This document shows, piece after piece, positions 23,827 to 32,612 of a DNA stretch of 44,171 nucleotides. Below the pieces are notes generated by a model. The model was not told the DNA's origin. It saw only the letters and a program-made list of their open reading frames with translations, and did not search any database. The stretch's first letter is position 1. Each line of letters opens with the position of its first letter. The stretch spans positions 1 to 44,171 of the forward strand of contig JAPYNE010000049.1 in assembly GCA_028285945.1 (NCBI GenBank). Direction: 5' to 3'. This DNA is from Candidatus Foliamicus numerosus (GTDB lineage: Bacteria > Pseudomonadota > Gammaproteobacteria > Steroidobacterales > Foliamicaceae). The translations under genes were made by a program, and so were the position numbers.

Positions 23827-24765
23827 TTGGGACCACTGATGATCGATGTTGCGGGCGAGGCGCTCGCGGATGAGGAGCGGGAAATGCTCGTCCACCCGGC
23901 CGTGGGCGGCGTTATTTTGTTTGCCCGCAACTGCCGCTTGCCGGCGCAGATCCGCCGTTTGGTTGCGTCCATTCGTTCGACCGCGGGCCGTCCATTGCTG
24001 GTTGCAATAGACCAGGAGGGCGGGCGGGTCCAGCGCATGCGCGCCGGTTTTTCGTGCCTTCCGCCCGCTCGCGTCCTAGGTGAAGCCTACGATCGCGATC
24101 CGGCGGCGGCATGCGGAAAGGCGCGCGCGCGCGGCCGGCTGCTGGCCTTGGAGCTGGCTGCGGTGGGCATCGATTTCAGCTTTGCGCCGGTTTTGGATGT
24201 GGACTACGGCCGCAGCGCGGTCATAGGCGACCGGGCGCTGCATGGCAACCCGGAGGTCGTCGCCGATCTGGCCTTGGCCTTTGCGGCGGGCGCTCGGGCA
24301 GGCGGCATGGCCTGCGTGGCCAAGCACTTTCCCGGGCACGGCTGGGTCGTTGCCGATTCCCACGAGGAAATGCCCAAGGACTCAAGGGACTACGCGCTGA
24401 TCCGCTCCGATCTGCTGCCGTTCCAGAGGATGATTGATGATGGCGTGGAAGCGGTGATGACGGCCCATGTCCACTACGCCGCCGTTGACCAGGCCACGCC
24501 CTGTTACTCGCCGCGCTGGCTCAAGCAGGAGCTGCGGGAGCGCATGGGCTTTGCCGGCGCCATATTCTCCGACGACCTTTCCATGCACGGTGCCGCCCAG
24601 GCTGGCGGGCTGCACGAACGAGCGGTCGCGGCCCTCGACGCGGGATGTGACATGCTGCCGATTTGCAACAACCCCGAGGGCGTGCGGGAGCTGCTGGGGA
24701 GCTGGGCCGCTGCTTCTCCCCGCGGCGCGGAAGAACGCCTCGCCGCCCTTCGCCGTTCGGGCTAA
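23827..24765 (+). CDS. nagZ: Beta-N-acetylhexosaminidase NagZ
   Basis: A 312-residue family 3 glycoside hydrolase of the cytoplasm. It removes N-acetylglucosamine from anhydromuropeptides during peptidoglycan recycling and so influences AmpC induction. Motifs: LLVAIDQEGGRVQRM, CVAKHFPGHG (H167, H171), and the nucleophile region FSDDLSMHGA (D249/D250). The TTG at 23827 is preferred: AGGGAGA lies 8 bases upstream and the resulting MGPLMIDVAGEAL aligns with the E. coli N-terminus (MGPVMLDVEG). An ATG at 23839 would cut that off. It is probably co-transcribed with the transpeptidase. Confidence 0.96.
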   Translation: MGPLMIDVAGEALADEEREMLVHPAVGGVILFARNCRLPAQIRRLVASIRSTAGRPLLVAIDQEGGRVQRMRAGFSCLPPARVLGEAYDRDPAAACGKARARGRLLALELAAVGIDFSFAPVLDVDYGRSAVIGDRALHGNPEVVADLALAFAAGARAGGMACVAKHFPGHGWVVADSHEEMPKDSRDYALIRSDLLPFQRMIDDGVEAVMTAHVHYAAVDQATPCYSPRWLKQELRERMGFAGAIFSDDLSMHGAAQAGGLHERAVAALDAGCDMLPICNNPEGVRELLGSWAAASPRGAEERLAALRRSG

Positions 24766-24820
24766 CCCGCGTATTGCACCAAGCCGCTTGCTGCGCCACA
24801 GGCAAAAGCACACAGGGGCA

Positions 24821-24925
24821 GCCTTTTCCCGCCCCCCTCTTCCGAGAGACGCATGAATACATCCCTGTAGCTTGCTCCGCCATCCCTGGCTCCGATACTC
24901 TCGGAAGAGGGGGGCGGGAAAAGGC
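24821..24925. repeat. Long perfect hairpin, copy 3
   Basis: A 28-bp arm (24821-24848, starting GCCTTTTCCC) is exactly complementary to 24898-24925. The 49-nt interior starts ACGCATGAA, like copy 1 read on its minus strand. Outside the arms, TATTGCACCAAG (24772-24783) is inverted at 24965-24976, and ACAGGCAAAA occurs directly at 24798 and 24931, so the full structure may span 24772-24976. It lies between the convergent nagZ and csiV and could stop both transcripts. Confidence 0.85.
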
Positions 24926-25055
24926 GAGGTACAGGCAAAATCCTGCGCGGCCTCCACGCGCCTCCTTGGTGCAATATGCGCGCTAGCGGAGCGGAGGACA
25001 TCGTTTCCCCGCCGGGGGCGCAAAGAGGGCTTAAAGCGCCCGCTCTTCCCGGCAT

Positions 25056-25709
25056 TCAGTGCTGTGTTTCCGGTTCCGGCCGGTCGCGATAGCGGAACAG
25101 CCTTGCGACGGCGCCGAATCGCGGATGGTCGAAGTAGTGCATCTCTTCCAGCAGGAGCCGCCTGCGCTCATTGATCCGGAACTCGTCTCCGCTGCCGTTT
25201 TCATCCGGCAGGCGAAGATCCAGCGCCAGATGCACAAACCTGTCCTCCTGAAGCGATGCCAGTCCGCTAAAGGGCAGGGCCCCCGCCGAAAGCGTTGACA
25301 GGCGCAGGTGAACCGGCTGCCCGTCCCACTCGGCGGGCATGGCCCAGGCGAAATGCCCCAGCGGGCGGTATTCGGCGCTGCGCCGCATAACGGCCCGGAT
25401 TCCGTCCATCGCGAACTGGCCGCGCGTGAGGGCAAGAACGCCCGCCGCCGGCGGCGGGGTCGTTGCTCCGGGATCGGGCAGCATGAGCGGCACCGGATAG
25501 GTTCGCGCCGGTTGAAGGGCCGGGGCTTGCGCGGCCAGGTCCTCGGTGCTGGCCTCCGGCTTAAGCTGTAGGAACACGATCAGTTCCACCGCCACGCGGA
25601 AGCTGCCTTCCTGGGCGAGCGCCGGCCGCGCCAAGAGCGCCGCCCAAGCCGCGGCGGCGAGCAGCAGCAAAAACCCGGGGGCGGGCTTGTTGGGCGCGTA
25701 GCGGGACAC
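25056..25709 (-). CDS. csiV: CsiV family protein
   Basis: A 217-residue exported protein. An N-terminal hydrophobic segment (FLLLLAAAAWAALLARPALA) is a signal peptide with a likely cut after ALA. The mature part starts FRVAVELIVFLQ and ends LLLEEMHYFDHPRFGAVARLFR, both typical of the CsiV family. In Vibrio cholerae CsiV binds peptidoglycan and is needed for PBP1A activity. The GTG at 25709 is chosen: it is 4 bp after the mfd stop and gives a proper signal peptide; the frame is open further but overlaps mfd. The mfd-csiV neighbourhood is known from other gammaproteobacteria, which strengthens the call. Confidence 0.72.
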   Translation of the reverse strand: MSRYAPNKPAPGFLLLLAAAAWAALLARPALAQEGSFRVAVELIVFLQLKPEASTEDLAAQAPALQPARTYPVPLMLPDPGATTPPPAAGVLALTRGQFAMDGIRAVMRRSAEYRPLGHFAWAMPAEWDGQPVHLRLSTLSAGALPFSGLASLQEDRFVHLALDLRLPDENGSGDEFRINERRRLLLEEMHYFDHPRFGAVARLFRYRDRPEPETQH

Positions 25710-25713
25710 GGCG

Positions 25714-28700
25714 CTAGTGTACGGGCTGCTCGGATGGGCGGGATTGCTCCAGTATGGCGAGCAGCCGCTCCGCATAGCGGAAGCGTTCCCCGGAGTCGTT
25801 CAGCGCCGCCCGGAACCTCAGCACGCCGTTCGGCCGCAAGGCAAACTCCTGCGGCTGCCGCTGGGCGAGAGCCACGAGACGCATCGGATCCACCTGCGTA
25901 TCCGCATGGAATTCGGCCTCGCCGCCCCGGGCCGCGGCTTCCAGCCTCCGGATCCTGAGGCCGCGCATCCGTTGCTGGATGCGGGCTTGGCGAAACAGGT
26001 TGCGGGCCGCCTCGGGCGCTGGGCCGAAGCGGTCCACGAGTTCCACCTTCAGTTCGTCGAGCTGCGGCGAGTCGGGTGCCGACGCGATGCGCTTGTACCA
26101 GCTCAGCCGCTGGTTCACATCCGGCATATAGTCCTCCGGCAGCAAGGCCGCGAGATGCAGTTCCACGTCCGCGCGTGGTGGCGCCGGCGCGGCCGGCCGG
26201 CCATCGCCGCTGCCGCGCAACTCCTCCACGGCTCGGTTCAGAATCTCATTGTAGAGACTGAAGCCGATCTGCTGGATCTGCCCGGACTGCTCTTCGCCCA
26301 GCAGCTCGCCGGCACCGCGGATTTCGAGATCGTGAGTGGCCAGCAGGAAACCGGCGCCCAAGTCGCCGGCGGCCTGAATGGCCTCCAGGCGCTTATGCGC
26401 GTCGGCGGTCATTTCCTTTTCGTGCGGGCGGATCAGATAGGCGTACGCCTGGTGGTGCGAGCGCCCCACCCGGCCCCTGAGCTGGTGAAGCTGAGCCAGC
26501 CCGAGGCGGTCGGCGCGATTGATCAGCATGGTGTTGGCATGCGGTATGTCCAGTCCGCTCTCGATGATGGTGGTGCATACCAGCACGTCGAAGCGGCGGT
26601 GGTAGAAATCGGTCATCACTCTTTGCAGTTCCGCGTCGAGCAACTGGCCGTGGGCCACCTCCATCCGCACCTCGCCCAGCAGATTCTTGAGTTCGCGCGC
26701 CACCCGATCGATGTCCCGGACCCGGTTGTGGACAAAAAAGACCGCTCCGCCGCGGCGCAGTTCGCGCATGCAGGCTTCCTTGATGAGGCTGTTGCGCCAC
26801 GGCGTCACGAATGTCTTAACCGCCATCCGCGCCGGCGGCGGCGTGGTGATCAGGGACAGGTCGCGCAGGCCGCCCAAGGACATGTTCAGGGTTCTGGGGA
26901 TCGGGGTGGCGGTGAGCGTGAGCACGTGCAGGTCGGCGCGCAGCGCCTTGATCCGCTCCTTCTGGCGCACGCCGAAACGGTGCTCCTCGTCCACCACTAG
27001 CAAACCCAGGCGCGCGAAGCCGGTTCGTGGGTTGAGCAGCCCGTGCGAACCCACCACGATATCCACGCGCCCTTCCTTTAAGTCCTGGCTCAAGGCTTCG
27101 TTGGCGCGGCCTTTGCCGAAGCGCGTCAGCAGCTCCACCCGGACCGGCCAGTCGGCGAAGCGGTCGCTGAACAGCCGGTGGTGCTGCTGCGCCAGCAGCG
27201 TGGTGGGCGCCAGCACCGCCACTTGGAAGCCCTCCACCACCGCCGCGAATGCCGCGCGCAAGGCCACTTCGGTTTTGCCGAAGCCCACATCTCCGCAGAT
27301 CAGCCGGTCCATCGGCGTTCCTTGCGCCAGATCTTCGAGCACCTGCTCCACGGCGCGTTTCTGGTCGTGGGTGAGGCGATAGGGGAAGCGCGCCGAGAAT
27401 GCGCTCATTTCGGCCGCCGGGGCCCGCATGGCGGGCATCCGCCGCGCTGCCCGCCGCGCCTGCATTTGCAACAGCTCGGCGGCCGTGTCGCGCACCTGCT
27501 GCTCGGCGCGCCGCTTGATCCGCGCCCAGGCATCCGAACCCAGCCGATGAAGCGGCGCGTTTTCGGGATTTCCGCCGGTATAGCGGGTGATGAGCTGCAT
27601 GTCCGCCACCGGCACGTACAGGCGGTCTCCGCCCGCATAGCCCACGCGCATGAACTCCGCAGGCGCGCCGCCCGCATCCATGGTCGTGAGACCCTCGTAG
27701 CGGCCGATGCCATGATCCTCATGCACCACCGGCGCGCCGGAGGTCAGGTCGGTCAGACTTTGCAGAATGGCTTCCGGTTCAGGCTGGCCTCTGCGCCGGC
27801 GCCGAGTCAGCGGCCGTTGCCGGCCGAACAGTTCCCGCTCGGTCAGGACCACCAGCCCGTTATCAAGCGCGACCCCCCGGCCAAGGGGGCTCTCCGCCAG
27901 GCACAGCGGCGCGCGTGACGCAAGAAAGGCATCCCAGGATGCCGCCGCCTGCGGCCTCAGGCTCCGGCTTTGCAGAAGATCGCGGACCAGTTCGCGCTGC
28001 CCCGCCGTCTCCGCCGAAAGCAGCACCCGCCTGCCCGGTTCCTCCACGTACGCGGCAAGCGAGGTGGGTCCTTGGGTTCGCGACAGCGGCAGGCTAGGAG
28101 CCGGTCGCGCGTCGATCGCTTGCATGCTGTTGCGCCGTTTGAGTTCGGGAAGCGGGTCGCTGACGCACTCCACGCGCCTGAGTTCGCTCAGGCGCGAGTC
28201 GTGGAATGCAGGAGGCGCGAAGAGTTCCTCCGGGGCGAGGCAGGGCTGCTCCGGATCGCCGTCGCGCTGCCGGAAGCGCTCCAGCACGTTCTCCCACTCC
28301 GCCTGCAGCGCGGCGGCGCTGCCCGGCATCATCATCACGGCGCTGTCGGCGGGAAGGTAATCCCACAAGGTTTCGGTGCGCTCGTAGAACAGCGGCAGAT
28401 AGTTCTCGGCGCCCTGTGTTGCAATGCCCTCGCCTGACTTCCGGTAGATTTCCGCCCGGGCGGGATTTTCCGGAAACCTGCGGCGAAAGCGCTCGCGAAA
28501 CGCTTCCATGCTCTGCGGATCCAGCGGCAGCTCGCGCGCCGGCAACAGGCGCAGGGTGTCCAGGGGGCGTGTGCTGCGCTGCGAAGCCGGATTGAATTCT
28601 CGGATGGATTCCACTTCGAGGTCGAAGAACTCGATGCGCACCGGGGCTGCGGCGCCGCTGGCGTACAGGTCGATCAGCGCGCCCCGCATGGCATATTCGC

Positions 28701-29232
28701 CAGCCTCGCTAACCAGCGGCACGCGCACATAGGCGGCATCCTCCAAGCGGCGCACGAGGTCCTGCGGGTCGAGCGTCCGACCAACGCGGCAATCGAACTT
28801 CAGCCAGTGCCGCAGCACCGTCGCCGGCGGCAGCCGGTCCATCAGCGTGGGGGCTGAAACGAACAACACCAGCGGCATCGCGGAATTGCCGGCATCGAGC
28901 AATTGCGCGAGGGTTTCCAAGCGTCTGGAAACGATCTCGGGGTGCGGGCTGAAGAGGTCGTAAGGCAGCGTTTCGTGATCGGGCAGAAGCGCCATTTCGT
29001 CCTTGCCTTCTCGCAGCCAGGCCACTTCCCGCATGAAGTGTTCGGCGCGTCCCGGATCAGGCGTTACCACCACCACGCAGGGACCGGCATGCGCGGCGAG
29101 AAGGTCGGCGCAGGCCAGCGGGGCCGCGCCTGCGCCCACGCCGAACAGGCGCAGCGCGCGATCGGGCGACCGGGGCCAGTCCAAGCCCAGCAGCGAGGAC
29201 GCGCCCCGCCCGCTCTGTTTCGGTGGTTCCAT
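25714..29232 (-). CDS. mfd: Transcription-repair coupling factor Mfd
   Basis: A 1172-residue DNA translocase. It displaces RNA polymerase stalled at lesions and recruits UvrA. Order: UvrB-like N-terminal module, the RNA-polymerase-interacting CarD-like domain (APVVHEDHGIGRYEG, about 505-560), then RecG-like helicase motors. Walker A is GDVGFGKTE (K653), motif II is VVDEEHRFG (D748-E-E-H751), motif III LTATPIPRTL, and motif VI QLRGRVGRS. A TRCF D7 domain occupies the C-terminus. The length matches the family (E. coli 1148). The ATG at 29232 gives 137 bp to the divergent Lol permease gene. csiV follows in the same operon. Confidence 0.97.
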   Translation of the reverse strand: MEPPKQSGRGASSLLGLDWPRSPDRALRLFGVGAGAAPLACADLLAAHAGPCVVVVTPDPGRAEHFMREVAWLREGKDEMALLPDHETLPYDLFSPHPEIVSRRLETLAQLLDAGNSAMPLVLFVSAPTLMDRLPPATVLRHWLKFDCRVGRTLDPQDLVRRLEDAAYVRVPLVSEAGEYAMRGALIDLYASGAAAPVRIEFFDLEVESIREFNPASQRSTRPLDTLRLLPARELPLDPQSMEAFRERFRRRFPENPARAEIYRKSGEGIATQGAENYLPLFYERTETLWDYLPADSAVMMMPGSAAALQAEWENVLERFRQRDGDPEQPCLAPEELFAPPAFHDSRLSELRRVECVSDPLPELKRRNSMQAIDARPAPSLPLSRTQGPTSLAAYVEEPGRRVLLSAETAGQRELVRDLLQSRSLRPQAAASWDAFLASRAPLCLAESPLGRGVALDNGLVVLTERELFGRQRPLTRRRRRGQPEPEAILQSLTDLTSGAPVVHEDHGIGRYEGLTTMDAGGAPAEFMRVGYAGGDRLYVPVADMQLITRYTGGNPENAPLHRLGSDAWARIKRRAEQQVRDTAAELLQMQARRAARRMPAMRAPAAEMSAFSARFPYRLTHDQKRAVEQVLEDLAQGTPMDRLICGDVGFGKTEVALRAAFAAVVEGFQVAVLAPTTLLAQQHHRLFSDRFADWPVRVELLTRFGKGRANEALSQDLKEGRVDIVVGSHGLLNPRTGFARLGLLVVDEEHRFGVRQKERIKALRADLHVLTLTATPIPRTLNMSLGGLRDLSLITTPPPARMAVKTFVTPWRNSLIKEACMRELRRGGAVFFVHNRVRDIDRVARELKNLLGEVRMEVAHGQLLDAELQRVMTDFYHRRFDVLVCTTIIESGLDIPHANTMLINRADRLGLAQLHQLRGRVGRSHHQAYAYLIRPHEKEMTADAHKRLEAIQAAGDLGAGFLLATHDLEIRGAGELLGEEQSGQIQQIGFSLYNEILNRAVEELRGSGDGRPAAPAPPRADVELHLAALLPEDYMPDVNQRLSWYKRIASAPDSPQLDELKVELVDRFGPAPEAARNLFRQARIQQRMRGLRIRRLEAAARGGEAEFHADTQVDPMRLVALAQRQPQEFALRPNGVLRFRAALNDSGERFRYAERLLAILEQSRPSEQPVH

Positions 29233-29369
29233 GGGCGGGCATTTTCGCCGCTGTCACGCAATGACGGAAGCCCGCCCGCGCATGCCCGGGCGGGAATGCG
29301 CGGTCGGGGCGCGGTCGGCCATGGCCTGTCGGGCGCTGCGCCAGACGGCCGATGTGGGAGAATGAAGCC

Positions 29370-30614
29370 ATGATCCGGCCGCTGCCGCTCGCCATCGCTT
29401 GGCGCTATCTGCGTGCGCCCACGCGCAACCGGTTCGTTTCCTTTATCGGTTTGGCTTCGGTGGCGGGCATGGTGCTTGGCGTGGCGGCGCTCATCGTGGT
29501 GATTTCGGTGATGGACGGTTTTGAGGCCGAATTGCGCGACCGGCTGCTCAGGTTCGATGCCCAGGCAAAACTGCTGGCCGGGCCCGGACTTGGGAACTGG
29601 CGCGGCGTAGCGGCAGAGGTCGCAAGCCTGCCCGGCATCACTTCGGTGGCGCCAGTGGTTGAGGTGGAGGGGCTGCTGTCGTCGAGGCGCCGGTTTGCGG
29701 GCGTCCGGCTGGTGGGCATTGCCGCCGGCGCGGAAGGCCAAGCGGCCCACCTTGCAGGAAACCTGGTTGCAGGCTCCATCGAGGGCCTGAACACGGAGGC
29801 CGGCGGCTTGGCGCTCGGACGGTACTTGGCGTGGACCTTGGGCGTGAATGTGGGCGACCGCGTGCGTGTCCTGATTCCGCGCCCGGGCGGCGCCACGCCC
29901 CGGCTCAGGGATATGACGGTTCGCGCGGTGTTTCTCGCGGGCGTGGCGGGACCGGACAGCAGCCTTGCGTTGGCGGATCTGCGCACCGTGTCGGAACTGG
30001 CGGGCCTTGGCGGGCGGATCAGCGCCCTTGAAGTGCGCGGCAATGATCCCTACGCCACGCCTTTGGCGGTGGAGTCCTGGGCGGCCAACTCGGAGACGGC
30101 GCAGAGGCTTGGCCTTGCGCCGCGTTCGTGGATGAGCGAGCACGAGGCGCTGTTCCGCACCGTGCAGCTGGAGCGGGTGGCCATGGCCGTGCTGCTGGCC
30201 ACGATCATCGCGGTTGCGGTCTTCAATATCCTCGCCACGCTGGTTATGTCGGTGAATGAACGCCGCAGCGAGATCGCCATCCTTGCCACGCTGGGGGCGC
30301 GCAGCACCACCATCATGGCGGTGTTTTGTTTGCAGGGCCTTCTGGCGGGCCTCGCAGGCGTGTCGCTGGGCGGCGCGCTGGGGGTATGGCTGGCGCGCAA
30401 CGTGGATCCCGTGATGCGGTTTTTCGAGGGCCTGTTTGGATTCGAGTTCCTGCCGGCCGAGTCCTATTACCTCACCGCCGTCCCTTCGGAGTTGTCCTTG
30501 TCGCTGGTGCTTTCGGTGATGGCGCTGGGCCTTTTATTGTCCGCGCTGGCCAGCTGGTACCCTGCCCGCCGCGCGGCGCGCGTGGACCCGGCCAGCGTTC
30601 TGCGCTACGAGTAG
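29370..30614 (+). CDS. Lipoprotein-releasing ABC transporter permease, LolC/LolE family (first)
   Basis: A 414-residue FtsX-type inner-membrane protein. LolC and LolE, with the ATPase LolD, take mature lipoproteins from the inner membrane and pass them to LolA. Segments: N-terminal cytoplasmic helix (AIAWRYLRAPTRNRF), membrane helix 1 (about 20-48), a periplasmic domain, then three C-terminal helices. SVMDGFE after helix 1, AVFNILATLVM.V.ERRSEIAILATLGA and SWYPARRAARVDPASVLRYE are family hallmarks. Its C-terminus resembles E. coli LolE, its periplasmic part LolC, so I give no symbol. The ATG at 29370 has GGGAG about 10 bases upstream. The second permease starts 4 bp after the stop. Confidence 0.93.
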   Translation: MIRPLPLAIAWRYLRAPTRNRFVSFIGLASVAGMVLGVAALIVVISVMDGFEAELRDRLLRFDAQAKLLAGPGLGNWRGVAAEVASLPGITSVAPVVEVEGLLSSRRRFAGVRLVGIAAGAEGQAAHLAGNLVAGSIEGLNTEAGGLALGRYLAWTLGVNVGDRVRVLIPRPGGATPRLRDMTVRAVFLAGVAGPDSSLALADLRTVSELAGLGGRISALEVRGNDPYATPLAVESWAANSETAQRLGLAPRSWMSEHEALFRTVQLERVAMAVLLATIIAVAVFNILATLVMSVNERRSEIAILATLGARSTTIMAVFCLQGLLAGLAGVSLGGALGVWLARNVDPVMRFFEGLFGFEFLPAESYYLTAVPSELSLSLVLSVMALGLLLSALASWYPARRAARVDPASVLRYE

Positions 30615-30618
30615 CGCC

Positions 30619-31857
30619 ATGCGCTTGTTCGAATTATGGATGGCCTCGGCGCAACTTCGTTCGCGCCGCCGCGCAGGCTTTGTGTCGCTGGTTTCCCTGC
30701 TTTCCATGCTGGGCGTGGCGGTGGCGGTGGCGCTGCTGGTGGTGGTCTTGTCGGTCATGAACGGATTTGACCAGGTGGTGCGCGAACGGATCCTGAGCAT
30801 CGTGGCGCACGGCAGCTTTCACGGCTCCGCCGGACAGCTGGCACGCTGGCGCGAGCTTCACGATGCCGCGCTTGCCCATCCGAAGGTTGAATCGGCCGCT
30901 CCGTATGTTGAAGGCCAGGGAGTGCTGTCCACAAAGAATGCCGTGGCCGGCGCGCAGCTGCTCGGCTTTGATCCCCGGGAACCCGCCTTCCGGGCGCTGG
31001 ACAGCCTGGCCGGCGCCGATGCCCGGGAGTTGCTCGCCTCCGGGTCGTGGCGGATCGTTCTTGGCAGCGTCCTGGCTGAGCGCCTCGGCGTAGGCGCCGG
31101 CGACGAGGTTATGCTGATGATGGCGCAGGGATGGAGCACCCCGGCCGGCATCGCTCCCCGCATGCGCCGTTTGGAGGTGGCAGGCGTGTTCCATGCCGGC
31201 ATGAACGATTTCGACCGCTCGCTGGCCTGGGTCCATTACGAGGATGCGCGCCGCCTGTTTGGCTTGGGCGGCGATGCCAGCGGACTGCGCGTCATGCTGG
31301 AGGACCCGTGGCAGGTGGAAAGCGTGCTTCCCGAAATTGCGGGCGAAAGGGCCGATGAGCTGTTCGTGCGCTATTGGGTGTGGGAACACGCCAATTTTTT
31401 CTATTCCATCGCCATGACCAAGCGGGTGACCATTATCATTCTGACCATTCTGGCGGCGATTGCCGCCTTCAACATCGTGTCCAGCCTGGTGATGATTGTT
31501 CGAGAGAAAACGCCCGACATCGGCATACTCCGCACCCTGGGGGCCACGCCCGGCTCCATCATGGCGGTTTTTGCCTGCCACGGCGGTCTGGCGGGAATTC
31601 TGGGAGTGGCGCTGGGGCTGGCTGCGGGCCTGCCGCTGGCGATCTGGGCGGGGCCGCTCACGTCGGTCGTGGAGCAGCTTTTGGAAACCACTCTGGTGAG
31701 CCCGGGCTATCGCCTCGATGAGATGCCCAGCCGGATCGTGATTCCCGAAGTTCTTATCGTGTGCGCCACGGCGCTGCTGCTGTCCCTGGCCGCAACGTTT
31801 TATCCAGCGCTGCGCGCCGCGCGCACCGACCCGGCGCTGGCCACCCGCCTGGACTAG
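30619..31857 (+). CDS. Lipoprotein-releasing ABC transporter permease, LolC/LolE family (second)
   Basis: A 412-residue FtsX-type permease paralogous to the previous gene. N-terminal helix AQLRSRRRAGFVSLVSLLSM, membrane helix 1 with LSVMNGFD after it, a periplasmic domain with VAGVFHAGMNDFDRSLAWV, then AAFNIVSSLVMIVREKTPDIGILRTLGA, and the final TFYPALRAARTDPALATRLD. Together the two would make the LolC-LolE heterodimer. Gene order is permease-permease-LolD rather than the lolC-lolD-lolE of E. coli. It starts 4 bp after the first permease gene, and lolD starts 6 bp after it. Confidence 0.92.
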   Translation: MRLFELWMASAQLRSRRRAGFVSLVSLLSMLGVAVAVALLVVVLSVMNGFDQVVRERILSIVAHGSFHGSAGQLARWRELHDAALAHPKVESAAPYVEGQGVLSTKNAVAGAQLLGFDPREPAFRALDSLAGADARELLASGSWRIVLGSVLAERLGVGAGDEVMLMMAQGWSTPAGIAPRMRRLEVAGVFHAGMNDFDRSLAWVHYEDARRLFGLGGDASGLRVMLEDPWQVESVLPEIAGERADELFVRYWVWEHANFFYSIAMTKRVTIIILTILAAIAAFNIVSSLVMIVREKTPDIGILRTLGATPGSIMAVFACHGGLAGILGVALGLAAGLPLAIWAGPLTSVVEQLLETTLVSPGYRLDEMPSRIVIPEVLIVCATALLLSLAATFYPALRAARTDPALATRLD

Positions 31858-31863
31858 CCCGCC

Positions 31864-32577
31864 GTGGCAGAAGCCCCGCTGAATTCGCCCGGCGCTGCGC
31901 CGCCGCTGGCCTGCCACGGGCTTGTTCGTCATTTCCGCGAACAAGGCAGGGTGCTGGAGGTGCTGCGCGGAGTCGATCTGTCGATCGCTTCGGGCGAGCG
32001 CGTGGCGGTGGTGGGCGCCTCGGGCTGCGGCAAGACCACGTTGTTGCAGTTGCTTGGCGGGCTGGATACGCCCACCGGGGGCCGGGTGGAGATCAACGGC
32101 CGCAATTTCAGCGCCATGCGGTCCGGCGAGCGCGGCATGGAGCGCAATCGCAGCATCGGTTTTGTCTATCAGTTTCATCACCTGCTGCCTGAGTTCAACG
32201 CGGTGGAAAACGTGGCGATGCCGCTGTTGATCCGCCGTTTGCCGGCGCCGGAGGCCATGGAGAGAGCCGGCCAGCTGCTCAGGCAGGTGGGTTTGGGCGA
32301 GCGTCTGGGCCATCGCCCGGCGAAATTGTCCGGGGGAGAGCGCCAGCGCGTTGCGGTGGCGCGTGCGCTCATTACGCGCCCGCGCATTGTGCTCGCCGAC
32401 GAGCCGACCGGCAATCTGGATCCGGACTCCGGCGAGCAGGTGTTTGAGCTTCTGCTGCAACTCAACCGCGACAGCGGCACCGCGCTGGTGGTGGTGACGC
32501 ACGATCTGCTTCGCGCCCGCCGCATGGACCGGATTCTGGCATTGCGCGACGGTTTGCTTGCCAACGCCGGCGGCTGA
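31864..32577 (+). CDS. lolD: Lipoprotein-releasing ABC transporter ATP-binding protein LolD
   Basis: A 237-residue ABC ATPase driving the Lol exporter. Walker A is GASGCGKTT (51-59), the Q-loop region is FVYQFHHLLPEFNAVENVAMPL, the signature is LSGGERQRVAVARAL, and Walker B is IVLADEPTGNLD. FHHLLPEF with ENVAMPLLI is specific to LolD. The start is GTG at 31864, 6 bp after the second permease stop. The protein would sit on the cytoplasmic face of the inner membrane with the two permeases. Confidence 0.96.
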   Translation: MAEAPLNSPGAAPPLACHGLVRHFREQGRVLEVLRGVDLSIASGERVAVVGASGCGKTTLLQLLGGLDTPTGGRVEINGRNFSAMRSGERGMERNRSIGFVYQFHHLLPEFNAVENVAMPLLIRRLPAPEAMERAGQLLRQVGLGERLGHRPAKLSGGERQRVAVARALITRPRIVLADEPTGNLDPDSGEQVFELLLQLNRDSGTALVVVTHDLLRARRMDRILALRDGLLANAGG

Positions 32578-32612
32578 ATCCCGGCGCCGCGGTCTGATCG
32601 AGGGTAGTCCCG

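Noticed and set aside
25717-27000. Long plus-strand frames opposite mfd
   Set aside because: Shadow frames of a well-supported helicase gene; no family motifs.
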